Notes: a model not told the origin generated them from the sequence alone. DNA of 7,395 nt from Eubacterium sp. (GCA_017543415.1 JAFYGD010000076.1:1-7395), one strand, 5' to 3'; shown: positions 1 to 6,182, counted from the first letter of the stretch. Translations and numbers: made by a program.

Positions 1-1116
1 GAGGAGTATATTTACGACGGCAGAGCTGAAAGCTCGCATCAGCATTTCACATGGCACGCTGGCAGGTATTTTGACGTGCTCGGAACGGCTCAGGTCAACG
101 AATTCAGGGTTGTTCATACTGACTTGAAGCAAAAAGCGTTTTTCAAATCAGGCGAGCCAGTGCTTCAATGGCTTTTTGACGCGTTCATAAGGACGCAGCT
201 CAACAACAGCCATTGCAGTATTCCGTCAGACTGTCCTCACAGGGAGCGCCTTGGATATACAGGAGACGGTCAGCTGACGAGCGAAGCCGTTATGGAATGC
301 TTTGAAGCGGAAGGCTTTTACAGGAAATGGATGCGTGATATTGCTGACAGTCAGGATATTTATAACGGCCACGTTCAGCATACAGCTCCTTTTTACGGCG
401 GCGGAGGAGGCCCCGGCGGATGGGGCGGCGCAATAGTTTTTGTACCTTACAATTTCTATAAGCATTACGGCGACAGGGAAGTGCTGAAACAGTATTATCC
501 CAATATGGTTAAGTACCTTGACTATATGGATAAGCACAGCGAAAACGGGCTTGTAGTGCGTGAGGAAAAGGACGGCTGGTGCCTCGGCGACTGGTGTTCC
601 CCCGAAAACAGAAACCTGATACCTTCCGAATTTGTAAATACTTACTTCTTTATCAAAGCCCTCGGCTGTACGATTGAAGCGGCTGAAATCATCGGCGAAA
701 ACGCTGAAGCGCTGATTGCAAAAAAAGAAAGCGTTACAAAGGCTTTCCTTGAAAATTACTATGACGAAAGCAGCGGTACTTTCTGCGGCAGCACGGAGGC
801 GAGCGACGCTTACGCGTTTGATATAGGACTCGGCGACGAGCGGACCTTAAAAGCGGTTGTTGATAAATATACCGCTCTCGGTGAGTTTGACAGCGGAATA
901 TTCGGAACATATTTAATTATTTCCGTGCTCTGCGAAAACGGTTATGCACAGCTTGCAAAATCGCTTCTTACAAGTAAAAAGAAGAATACTTTTTACAATA
1001 TGATGTCCCACGGCGCAACAACACTGTGGGAAAACTGGGAGGGTACCAAAAGCCACGACCACCCGATGTTCGGCGCTGTAGTTAAATACCTTCTTAAATA
1101 CTTTAATGAAATATAA
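1..1116 (+). CDS. Alpha-L-rhamnosidase, GH78 family (5'-truncated by window edge)
   Basis: This is an inverting glycoside hydrolase that removes terminal alpha-L-rhamnose from glycans or plant glycosides. The frame is open from base 1, so 371 residues are visible and the N-terminal part is outside the window. A GTG at 76 is in frame, but the codons before it already read like the conserved strand entering the catalytic region (HQHFTWHAGRYFDV), so it is not the start. The signature DCPHRERLGYTGDGQ lies at visible residues 77-91. Its D77, E82 and D89 have the spacing of the conserved acidic residues of GH78, with E82 the likely general acid. A glycine-rich loop follows at about 132-143. TTLWENWEG near 340-348 carries E344, the likely catalytic base, followed by the usual SHDHPMFG. 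The protein stops about 15 residues later, so the C-terminal beta-sandwich common in GH78 is absent. No signal can be judged. Family assignment is firm; the natural substrate is unknown. Confidence 0.92.
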   Translation, partial: EEYIYDGRAESSHQHFTWHAGRYFDVLGTAQVNEFRVVHTDLKQKAFFKSGEPVLQWLFDAFIRTQLNNSHCSIPSDCPHRERLGYTGDGQLTSEAVMECFEAEGFYRKWMRDIADSQDIYNGHVQHTAPFYGGGGGPGGWGGAIVFVPYNFYKHYGDREVLKQYYPNMVKYLDYMDKHSENGLVVREEKDGWCLGDWCSPENRNLIPSEFVNTYFFIKALGCTIEAAEIIGENAEALIAKKESVTKAFLENYYDESSGTFCGSTEASDAYAFDIGLGDERTLKAVVDKYTALGEFDSGIFGTYLIISVLCENGYAQLAKSLLTSKKKNTFYNMMSHGATTLWENWEGTKSHDHPMFGAVVKYLLKYFNEI

Positions 1117-1143
1117 AAGCTATGCTTAACGCATAGCTTTTTT
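1115..1143. terminator. Bidirectional intrinsic terminator between convergent genes
   Basis: An 11-bp perfect stem (AAAAGCTATGC, 1115-1125, with GCATAGCTTTT, 1131-1141) closes a 5-base loop at 1126-1130. Six T follow on the + strand (1138-1143), which suits termination of the rhamnosidase gene. Read on the minus strand the same stem ends in TTTTATATTT, so it can also end the phosphoesterase transcript. The rhamnosidase TAA (1114-1116) touches the left arm, and the phosphoesterase TAA (1126-1128) lies in the loop. Confidence 0.88.
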
Positions 1144-2229
1144 CAGTGTTTTTGAATTAACAATTCTGTTTTCCGAATTTGTAAAGCAAATGTTCATATC
1201 CCCACCGTCAAGCGTTAATGCGCAGCCTATAAAGTCGCTTCCGTCCTCGGTGAATTTTGAGCCTACAATTACGGGGCAGGGCTGACCTTTTGTATCAAGC
1301 TTTCCGCCTGTTTCACTTACGCAGGCGTCGTGCAGGTGGCCCGAAATAATCAAATCGGGTTTGATTTCTTCATTCAGAATATCAGTCCAGTATTTGTAGA
1401 GCTCTTGCTCAATGTCAAACGGCGGCTCAAGGGTGTAGGTAAACGGGTTGTGAACAATAACAAGGCGGTATTCAATTCCGTCATTAAGGTATTCGCGTTT
1501 TTCTGCAACCTCTTTTAAATATTCCGTTTCCTCGCGCCTGAAGCTGCTGCAGCAGACCGTGCCGCCGTATTCAGGGTGGGAATCAGACTTGTCCTCGCCG
1601 CAGTCAAGAACCATACCCCAGATTTTTCCGAGCCTGAAGGTATAATAGCTTTTGCCGTTAAAGCAGGGAGTATAATCAGCAAGCTGTTCTGCACAGAAGC
1701 CGCGAAGGTCGTGGTTTCCTCTTGAAAATACGCAGGGGTGTTCACCGTGAGTTATATAGTCGCAAAGCCTGAATATCAACTCAAAATTTTTTACGTCTCC
1801 GCTGTGGTCAATTATATCGCCGTTAAGGATAAGGAGGTCAATATCTTCTCCGAAATAAGCTCCCGTTTTTGCGGGTAAAGCATATTCTCCGTGGGAATCC
1901 GAAATATGATAAATATTGATTTTACCGTCTTTCTTTACGGGGTAAAACCTGTAAATCTCGGATTTTGTATCTTCTGTTTCGGGGTGATAGGGCTTTCTTT
2001 CAATTATGTTTTTGTAACAAACCGTATACCCGCACGCCTTGTTAAGCTTATCCATAGGCACGCTAACGCGGTGAATAAGCGTATCGGAACGCAGTATTCC
2101 GTTTGAATGGTCATAGAATTTTTCACCGTCAATTTCAACCCATAACAGCATTTCATTTCTGACGGGCACCATAATCTGATATGTGTTTTCAACCGCAAAA
2201 ACAGCCGGAGATGTAAGCAGCTCTTTCAT
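1126..2229 (-). CDS. Cytoplasmic calcineurin-like metallophosphoesterase with PAP-like N-terminal domain
   Basis: A 367-residue dinuclear metal phosphoesterase. All five metal-site motifs are present in order: DSH (D111, H113), GDIID (D138, D141), GNHD (N172, H173), the lone His in VIVHNPF (H260), and GHLH (H298, H300). It should therefore hydrolyse a phosphomonoester or phosphodiester; the substrate is not predictable. Residues 1 to about 100 form a separate beta-rich region that resembles the FN3-like N-terminal domain of purple acid phosphatases. No signal peptide or membrane segment is visible, so the protein is probably cytoplasmic, unlike most purple acid phosphatases. The ATG start is supported by AAAAGGAGC at 2236-2244, 6 bases upstream. 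It has its own promoter, back to back with that of the MFS operon, which suggests shared regulation and a joint role. The last codons form one arm of the downstream terminator. Catalytic class is sure; the N-domain call is from pattern only. Confidence 0.9.
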   Translation of the reverse strand: MKELLTSPAVFAVENTYQIMVPVRNEMLLWVEIDGEKFYDHSNGILRSDTLIHRVSVPMDKLNKACGYTVCYKNIIERKPYHPETEDTKSEIYRFYPVKKDGKINIYHISDSHGEYALPAKTGAYFGEDIDLLILNGDIIDHSGDVKNFELIFRLCDYITHGEHPCVFSRGNHDLRGFCAEQLADYTPCFNGKSYYTFRLGKIWGMVLDCGEDKSDSHPEYGGTVCCSSFRREETEYLKEVAEKREYLNDGIEYRLVIVHNPFTYTLEPPFDIEQELYKYWTDILNEEIKPDLIISGHLHDACVSETGGKLDTKGQPCPVIVGSKFTEDGSDFIGCALTLDGGDMNICFTNSENRIVNSKTLKKAMR

Positions 2230-2235
2230 ACTAAA

Positions 2236-2244
2236 GCTCCTTTT
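2236..2244 (-). promoter_or_regulatory. Ribosome binding site of the metallophosphoesterase gene
   Basis: Minus-strand AAAAGGAGC, six bases before the ATG at 2229. It fixes the start of the phosphoesterase gene. Confidence 0.8.
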
Positions 2245-2256
2245 CTTTGTAGTAGC

Positions 2257-2292
2257 TGTTTATATTTTAACATGTTTACTCATTTCTTTCAA
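2257..2292 (-). promoter_or_regulatory. SigA-type promoter of the metallophosphoesterase gene
   Basis: Read on the minus strand: TTGAAA (-35, 2292-2287), a 17-base spacer, and TAAAAT (-10, 2269-2264). Transcription would begin near 2257, giving a leader of about 28 bases that contains the ribosome binding site. The near-palindrome TTAACATGTTTA (2267-2278, one mismatched pair) overlaps the -10 edge and the spacer and could be a repressor site, but it is too short to claim. Hexamer match and spacing are good; there is no experimental support. Confidence 0.72.
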
Positions 2293-2297
2293 CTGCA

Positions 2298-2333
2298 TTG
2301 AATTTTAATAATAAAAATGATATAATGAGCAAA
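2298..2333 (+). promoter_or_regulatory. SigA-type promoter of the MFS/phosphodiesterase operon
   Basis: TTGAAT (-35, 2298-2303), a 17-base spacer, and a consensus TATAAT (-10, 2321-2326). The expected start near 2333 leaves only about 15 bases of leader, beginning almost at the Shine-Dalgarno sequence. Its -35 box is 5 bases from the -35 box of the divergent phosphoesterase promoter. Confidence 0.78.
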
Positions 2334-2342
2334 AGGGGAGTG
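2331..2342 (+). promoter_or_regulatory. Ribosome binding site of the MFS transporter gene
   Basis: AAAAGGGGAGTG, with GGGGAG seven bases before the ATG at 2348. It decides the start against an overlapping TTG-started frame at 2298, which would begin inside the -35 box. Confidence 0.8.
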
Positions 2343-2347
2343 AAAAC

Positions 2348-3739
2348 ATGGCTAAAGAAAAACTTTCTAAAAGAAACTGGTTTACAATTTGCCTTTTCAG
2401 TTTTATGGGCGGCGTTGCGTGGAACGTTGAAAATATGTATTTCAACACTTTCCTTTACAACTCCGTTTACGCCAACACCTCGGCTGCGGCTCAGGCAGGC
2501 ACAATGGCGCCTACAACCGCTATCAGCCGTATGGTTGCGCTTTCGGCTATTGCCGCTGTTGTTACCACGTTTATTATGGGTACGCTCAGCGATAAGCTGA
2601 AAAACAGAAGGCTGTTTATTTCAGTAGGCTACATTTTCTGGGGTATTATAACCGGTATGTTCGGTTTGATTACAAAGGAAAACGTTGCCTCTCTCTTCCA
2701 TCTTACTGACGACGCTAAAATCCTTACCTCAACCGTTTGGGTTGTAATTATTATGGATATAATTATGACCTTTATGGGTTCAACAAGTAACGACGCGGCT
2801 TTTAACGCGTGGGTAACGGATATTACAACGCCAAAAATAAGACCTATTCTTGAAACGGTGCTTCAGGTTGTTGTATTTGCTTCAGCCGGAGCAGTTATGG
2901 GAGTCGGCAGCTTTGCGCAGGCAGGCAAGGTTTCATATCAGAATTTCTTTATCGGGCTCGGCGTTTTCGTAACGCTTTGCGGCGTTGCGGGTCTGTTCCT
3001 TATTAAAGAACCCGAAAACAGAATTGTTAAGGAAGACAATTCAAGCTACTGGGCAGACCTTTTCTATGGTTTCAGACCCTCTGCAATCAGGGAGAACATA
3101 AGACTTTACCTTACTCTGTTTGCAATAGGCTTTGCAACCGTTGCTTATCAGGTTTTCTTCCCTTATCTTCTTGTATATATTCAGTACGTTGTTATTCCCG
3201 ATAACGGCGGTAAAAACTTTATGAACACAAAGGTAATAATTACCGCTGTAATAGTTGTTGCGCTACTTGTTGCGGGCATTGTAATTCTTATGAAGCTTGG
3301 CGCAAAGAACAAGGCTTACTGTCTTGTACCGTGCGCTGTGTTTATGCCGCTCGGTCTGCTGTTTCTTTCAACCTCAACAAACATTATTGTTGTTCTTGTC
3401 GGAATTCTTCCCGCTGCCCTCGGCTTCATTCTTATGACTATTCAGCTTAACGCTGCAATCAAGGACTTTATTCCGCTTGGCAAGGCAGGGCTTTTCCAGG
3501 GAATAAGAATGATATTTGTTGTTCTTTTGCCAATGGTTGTAGGACCGCTGCTCGGCGATATGGCATGCCGCAATTCCGCAGTAACTTATACTAACGAATA
3601 CGGCGTTGAAACCCTTGTACCCTCAAGCAATATGTTCCTTTACGCAGCAATAGTTGCTGTATTTGCGTTCGTTCCGCTTCTGTTCCTTATCAGAAAGGGC
3701 TTTGACGTTGAGGAAGAAAGCACTGTAACGGAGGAATAA
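2348..3739 (+). CDS. MFS transporter, 12 TM, sugar/cation symporter-like (GPH/SLC45-like)
   Basis: A 463-residue inner membrane carrier. Hydrophobic stretches fit 12 helices, at about 12-38, 60-80, 88-108, 127-145, 170-190, 199-219, 252-280, 294-316, 323-341, 345-370, 383-402 and 429-447. GTLSDKLKNRR (78-88) is the MFS loop 2-3 signature (G-x-x-x-D-x-x-x-R-R type). A polar stretch after TM4, STSNDAAFNAWVTD (145-158), and charged or polar residues in TM1 (N26, E28) fit a solute carrier of the glycoside-pentoside-hexuronide or SLC45 style more than a drug exporter. Both ends are cytoplasmic by the positive-inside rule; the tail is acidic. It is first in an operon: its last codons contain GGAGG, which serves the phosphodiesterase gene starting 2 bases after the stop. 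The pairing suggests import of a product released outside by that enzyme. Substrate and direction are not proven; export remains possible. Confidence 0.88.
   Translation: MAKEKLSKRNWFTICLFSFMGGVAWNVENMYFNTFLYNSVYANTSAAAQAGTMAPTTAISRMVALSAIAAVVTTFIMGTLSDKLKNRRLFISVGYIFWGIITGMFGLITKENVASLFHLTDDAKILTSTVWVVIIMDIIMTFMGSTSNDAAFNAWVTDITTPKIRPILETVLQVVVFASAGAVMGVGSFAQAGKVSYQNFFIGLGVFVTLCGVAGLFLIKEPENRIVKEDNSSYWADLFYGFRPSAIRENIRLYLTLFAIGFATVAYQVFFPYLLVYIQYVVIPDNGGKNFMNTKVIITAVIVVALLVAGIVILMKLGAKNKAYCLVPCAVFMPLGLLFLSTSTNIIVVLVGILPAALGFILMTIQLNAAIKDFIPLGKAGLFQGIRMIFVVLLPMVVGPLLGDMACRNSAVTYTNEYGVETLVPSSNMFLYAAIVAVFAFVPLLFLIRKGFDVEEESTVTEE
3730..3734 (+). promoter_or_regulatory. Ribosome binding site of the phosphodiesterase gene, inside the MFS reading frame
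   Basis: GGAGG lies in the last codons of the MFS gene (Thr-Glu-Glu), 7 bases before the ATG at 3742. The two genes are only 2 bases apart, so they should be co-transcribed and may be translationally coupled. Confidence 0.8.
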
Positions 3740-3741
3740 AG

Positions 3742-4755
3742 ATGAAAAAAAGTAAAAAGATTTTAATAATTATACTTTGCGCCGTTGTTGCAGTCGGCGC
3801 TGTAACGGGCGGTACGCTTTATCACTTCCTCGGCTATCATCCGAGTAAATATCTTGTTGAAAGTGATAAAAATATTCCCGAGGCCGATTTTGAAACCGTT
3901 ATTAACGATATGGACTTTATGTCAAATAAGTGGGAGGACGCTCTTCCGCAGACATATATGTATCATTTAATTAAAAACCATTTAAACGACAGCAGCGGCA
4001 CACTTAAAAAGAAGGTAATAGTAATAGGCTATGATGGCTGCAGGGCAGATTTGCTTCCGCTTATAAAAACCTCGGAGCGAAGCGCTGTCAGTCGTTTAAT
4101 CAGCAGCGGCGGCCAGGCTGTGTTCAGCTACTGCGGAGGAGTTAATTATCCCGAAAAGAATATTCAGGATTCTTCTACCGCTCCGGGCTGGTGTTCAATG
4201 CTTACGGGCTGCTGGTCCGATGTTCACGGTATTACTACAAACGGCGTGCCGAAAGAGCTTCAGCCGAGAACACTTCTTATTGAGCTTGTTGAAGACGGTA
4301 TCTGTGACAGCAGCGCCTTTTATGTATCTTGGAACGGACACTTCAGTCGAAAGAATTCCACCTACATCAATGAAAAGAACTACGCCAATGAAAAAGGGCT
4401 TAAAGTTACCTTTAAGGACAGCGCTGACGATAACGGCACAAAAAAAGCAATTCTTAAAGATTTAAAACAGGAGGATTGCAGCGACTTCATTTTCTCCACC
4501 CTTGAATATACCGACCACGCCGGACATAACTTCGGCTTTTCACCGTCAAACGTACGTTACGTAAGCGGTTTCCGTGATGCTGAAAATACCGCGCTTGAAA
4601 TAATCCAGGCGATTAATGAGCGCCCGAATTACAGCAATGAGGACTGGCTTATTCTTATCACAACCGACCACGGCGGATTCGAAAAAGGTCACGGAGGTCC
4701 TACAATGGAGGAACGAGTTACCTTTATTGTTTCAAACAAACAAATTCTAAAATAA
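3742..4755 (+). CDS. Membrane-anchored phosphodiesterase/phosphatase, alkaline phosphatase superfamily (ENPP-like)
   Basis: A 337-residue zinc-type hydrolase. Residues 1-6 are Lys-rich and about 7-30 form one hydrophobic helix without a clear cleavage site or lipobox, so it is probably a signal anchor with the enzyme outside the cell. Core motifs appear in order: VIVIGYDGCRADLL (93-105, metal ligand D98), STAPGWCSMLTG (145-156, likely nucleophile T146), DHAGH (D258, H262), and TTDHGGFEKGHGG (D309, H310, H317). The last His follows the DHG motif by only a few residues, as in GPI-ethanolamine-phosphate-transferase-like members; in classical NPP enzymes it is about 100 residues away. The protein ends 20 residues after H317, which is compact. 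It could cleave a phosphodiester, act as a phosphomonoesterase, or transfer a phospho-group. It is second in the MFS operon, with no gap for another promoter, and a terminator follows. Superfamily is sure; substrate is unknown. Confidence 0.88.
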   Translation: MKKSKKILIIILCAVVAVGAVTGGTLYHFLGYHPSKYLVESDKNIPEADFETVINDMDFMSNKWEDALPQTYMYHLIKNHLNDSSGTLKKKVIVIGYDGCRADLLPLIKTSERSAVSRLISSGGQAVFSYCGGVNYPEKNIQDSSTAPGWCSMLTGCWSDVHGITTNGVPKELQPRTLLIELVEDGICDSSAFYVSWNGHFSRKNSTYINEKNYANEKGLKVTFKDSADDNGTKKAILKDLKQEDCSDFIFSTLEYTDHAGHNFGFSPSNVRYVSGFRDAENTALEIIQAINERPNYSNEDWLILITTDHGGFEKGHGGPTMEERVTFIVSNKQILK

Positions 4756-4757
4756 TT

Positions 4758-4784
4758 AATGCGCTGTTTATCAGCGCATTTTTT
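4758..4784 (+). terminator. Intrinsic terminator of the MFS/phosphodiesterase operon
   Basis: A 9-bp perfect stem (AATGCGCTG, 4758-4766, with CAGCGCATT, 4772-4780), a TTTAT loop, and a run of six T (4779-4784). It begins 3 bases after the phosphodiesterase stop codon and separates this operon from the next promoter. Confidence 0.9.
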
Positions 4785-4809
4785 GGTAATATTTGTTGTA
4801 AAAAAACTC

Positions 4810-4845
4810 TTGAATATTAAAATCCGTAAGTATATAATTAATATA
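4810..4845 (+). promoter_or_regulatory. SigA-type promoter of the C39-like peptidase gene
   Basis: TTGAAT (4810-4815), a 17-base spacer, and TATAAT (4833-4838). Both hexamers and the spacing are the same as in the MFS operon promoter. Transcription should start near 4845, with a leader of about 25 bases. With the terminator just upstream, this makes the gene a separate unit. Confidence 0.8.
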
Positions 4846-4858
4846 CAAATCCGTTAAG
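4820..4858 (+). repeat. Imperfect direct repeat around the -10 box
   Basis: AAATCCGTAAG (4820-4830) recurs as AAATCCGTTAAG (4847-4858), with starts 27 bases apart. The first copy fills the promoter spacer; the second lies between the expected transcription start and the ribosome binding site, overlapping the latter. It could be a tandem operator or be fortuitous in AT-rich DNA. Confidence 0.4.
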
Positions 4859-4861
4859 GAG
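4856..4861 (+). promoter_or_regulatory. Ribosome binding site that supports the TTG start of the C39-like gene
   Basis: AAGGAG, eight bases before the TTG at 4870. There is no upstream in-frame ATG, and the first in-frame ATG is at residue 81, which would remove the signal peptide. The site therefore decides for TTG. Confidence 0.8.
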
Positions 4862-4869
4862 TAAGCGTT

Positions 4870-6150
4870 TTGAAAAAAGCATTTGCAAAAACCGTATTAT
4901 TGCTTTTTGTTCTTATTTATGCGTTAACGCCGTTTTGTGCGTCAGCGTTTAGTAACGATGTCCTTTTTAACGGAATAGGCAATGATTTTGTTTCGTTCAT
5001 AACGCACCGGAAGGGTATTGATTCAAGGCTTACTCCTATTGAAACAGACGAGTTCAACCCTGTTGAAACTGATGAAACAAGCGCCGTAATACTTCTTAAT
5101 AAAAAGTATATGTCGCTGAAGGTTGAGCAGTATAATATTGTTCTTAAAACCTGGATGCCCGTTGAGCATATCCACGAAGGCTATACCGTAAGGCTTGAAA
5201 ACCTTAAGCCCGGTACTTTTTATAAAATCAGGCTAAGCTGCCTTGACAAGGCGTCCAGCGAATATTCGTTTTTTACCTGCCCCGAAAGTGTTAAGAACCT
5301 TAAGCTTGACATCGGTGAGGATAAAAATATTAAGATTAAATGGAAAAATCCAAACCATCTGCTTACCGAGGTTTTTAAAAAGCGTGATAACGAGCCGCTT
5401 GTAAAATATATCGGTGCAACCCGTTCGGACGAGTATATCGACGAGGATATTCAAAAGGGAAGTGAATATACATATAAGCTGCGCATGGTAAGCAAGAATA
5501 CGGAGGCTGTCAGCTTTTCCTCATTTAAAGGCGTTTCTACGTTTATTGAGGAGGATATAAGCGATGAAATCCTCAGCCACGGCTATATTGTAATTAAACA
5601 GACCGATGAAAACAATCGTACAATTCCTTACCCGTATAACGGCAACGGCAAAACTATCGGCACGAGCGGATGCGGCGTTTGCTCGTCGCTTATGGTAATA
5701 AGGAATACAAGCAAGTACGAGCCCAAGCTTGAAGCGTATACAAACGAGCTTCTTAAGGTAGGCGCCCGTGAGTCCTACGGCAGCAATATGTTTAAGATTG
5801 CCGATTATATGAAGAAGGAATATCATTTCAGCTACAGAGCAACCAAGGATGTAAATGAGCTTAAAGCCCACCTTGACAAGGGCTATATGGCAACGGCCCA
5901 CGTCGGTACCTACAGCTATTTCACAACGGGTACCGGCCACTTTGTTACCGTTGCGGGCTATGTAAAGGGCGTTAAGCAGGACAGGGTGGTAATCCTTGAC
6001 CCGGGTTTCTCGGTAAGAAAGTACAACGAGCTTTCACGAGTTTCGGCGGATATTGAAATTGTCGGCGACGGCATTGTTTCCGCTCCGTTTGAAACGCTTC
6101 TTAAAGATTGCAAGGGCGAATACTTTATGCTCTTCACACCCGAAGAATAA
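4870..6150 (+). CDS. Secreted FN3-like / C39-like cysteine peptidase domain protein
   Basis: A 426-residue exported protein. It starts at TTG, supported by AAGGAG 8 bases upstream. Residues 1-26 are a signal peptide: Lys at 2-3, a hydrophobic core at about 8-22, and a likely cut after CASA (23-26). Two degenerate FN3-like regions follow, at about 68-138 (with VRLENLKPGTFYKIRLS, 107-123) and about 139-226. Residues about 236-422 look like a C39-like peptidase (Peptidase_C39_2 type): Q244, GTSGCGVCSS (264-273, likely nucleophile C268), GHFVTVAGY (356-364, H357) and ILDPG (375-379, D377). These give a complete Gln/Cys/His/Asp set, although the usual GCGPT is GCGVC here. There is no LPXTG or C-terminal TM, so it is released or held by its FN3-like part. 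It has its own promoter and terminator and no transporter next to it, so a bacteriocin-processing role is unlikely. Substrate is unknown; a non-proteolytic role is possible. Confidence 0.83.
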   Translation: MKKAFAKTVLLLFVLIYALTPFCASAFSNDVLFNGIGNDFVSFITHRKGIDSRLTPIETDEFNPVETDETSAVILLNKKYMSLKVEQYNIVLKTWMPVEHIHEGYTVRLENLKPGTFYKIRLSCLDKASSEYSFFTCPESVKNLKLDIGEDKNIKIKWKNPNHLLTEVFKKRDNEPLVKYIGATRSDEYIDEDIQKGSEYTYKLRMVSKNTEAVSFSSFKGVSTFIEEDISDEILSHGYIVIKQTDENNRTIPYPYNGNGKTIGTSGCGVCSSLMVIRNTSKYEPKLEAYTNELLKVGARESYGSNMFKIADYMKKEYHFSYRATKDVNELKAHLDKGYMATAHVGTYSYFTTGTGHFVTVAGYVKGVKQDRVVILDPGFSVRKYNELSRVSADIEIVGDGIVSAPFETLLKDCKGEYFMLFTPEE

Positions 6151-6153
6151 AAC

Positions 6154-6182
6154 AAAAGGCACTCATACGAGTGCCTTTTTTT
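6154..6182. terminator. Bidirectional intrinsic terminator between convergent C39-like and HAD genes
   Basis: An 11-bp perfect stem (AAAAGGCACTC, 6154-6164, with GAGTGCCTTTT, 6169-6179), an ATAC loop, and seven T on the + strand (6176-6182). On the minus strand the stem ends in CCTTTTGTTTTATT, so it can also end the PotD/HAD transcript. It fills almost the whole 30-bp gap between the two genes. Confidence 0.9.

Noticed and set aside
76..78. GTG at 76 as the start of the rhamnosidase gene
   Set aside because: The frame is open to base 1 and the upstream codons match GH78 sequence; there is no ribosome binding site before it.
397..430. G-rich stretch that might be a repeat or quadruplex-forming site
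   Set aside because: It encodes the Gly-rich loop that is normal for GH78 enzymes and shows no regular repeat unit.
226..537. 103-codon open frame on the minus strand
   Set aside because: It lies wholly inside the GH78 frame, antisense to its most conserved motifs, with no ribosome binding site.
1515..1745. Short open frames on both strands within the phosphoesterase gene (also 1330-1518, 1891-2106, 2004-2198)
   Set aside because: They are shadows of a gene with a complete set of catalytic motifs and a good ribosome binding site.
2267..2278. Near-palindrome TTAACATGTTTA as an operator
   Set aside because: It is only 12 bases with one mismatched pair in AT-rich DNA; position is suggestive but the evidence is too thin for a separate feature.
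2298..2600. 100-codon frame starting with TTG on the plus strand
   Set aside because: Its start is the -35 box of the MFS promoter and its product is low-complexity, rich in Leu, Arg and Pro; it is the shifted frame of the MFS gene.
3742..3840. Lipoprotein signal in the phosphodiesterase (Cys13 after Leu)
   Set aside because: The residue before Cys is Leu, where a lipobox needs Gly, Ala or Ser; a plain signal anchor fits better.
5521..5940. 139-codon open frame on the minus strand
   Set aside because: It is antisense to the C39-like domain, has no ribosome binding site, and shows no recognisable motif.
4870..6150. Bacteriocin maturation and export system based on the C39-like domain
   Set aside because: No ABC transporter domain, double-glycine leader peptide or immunity gene is present, and the protein has its own signal peptide.
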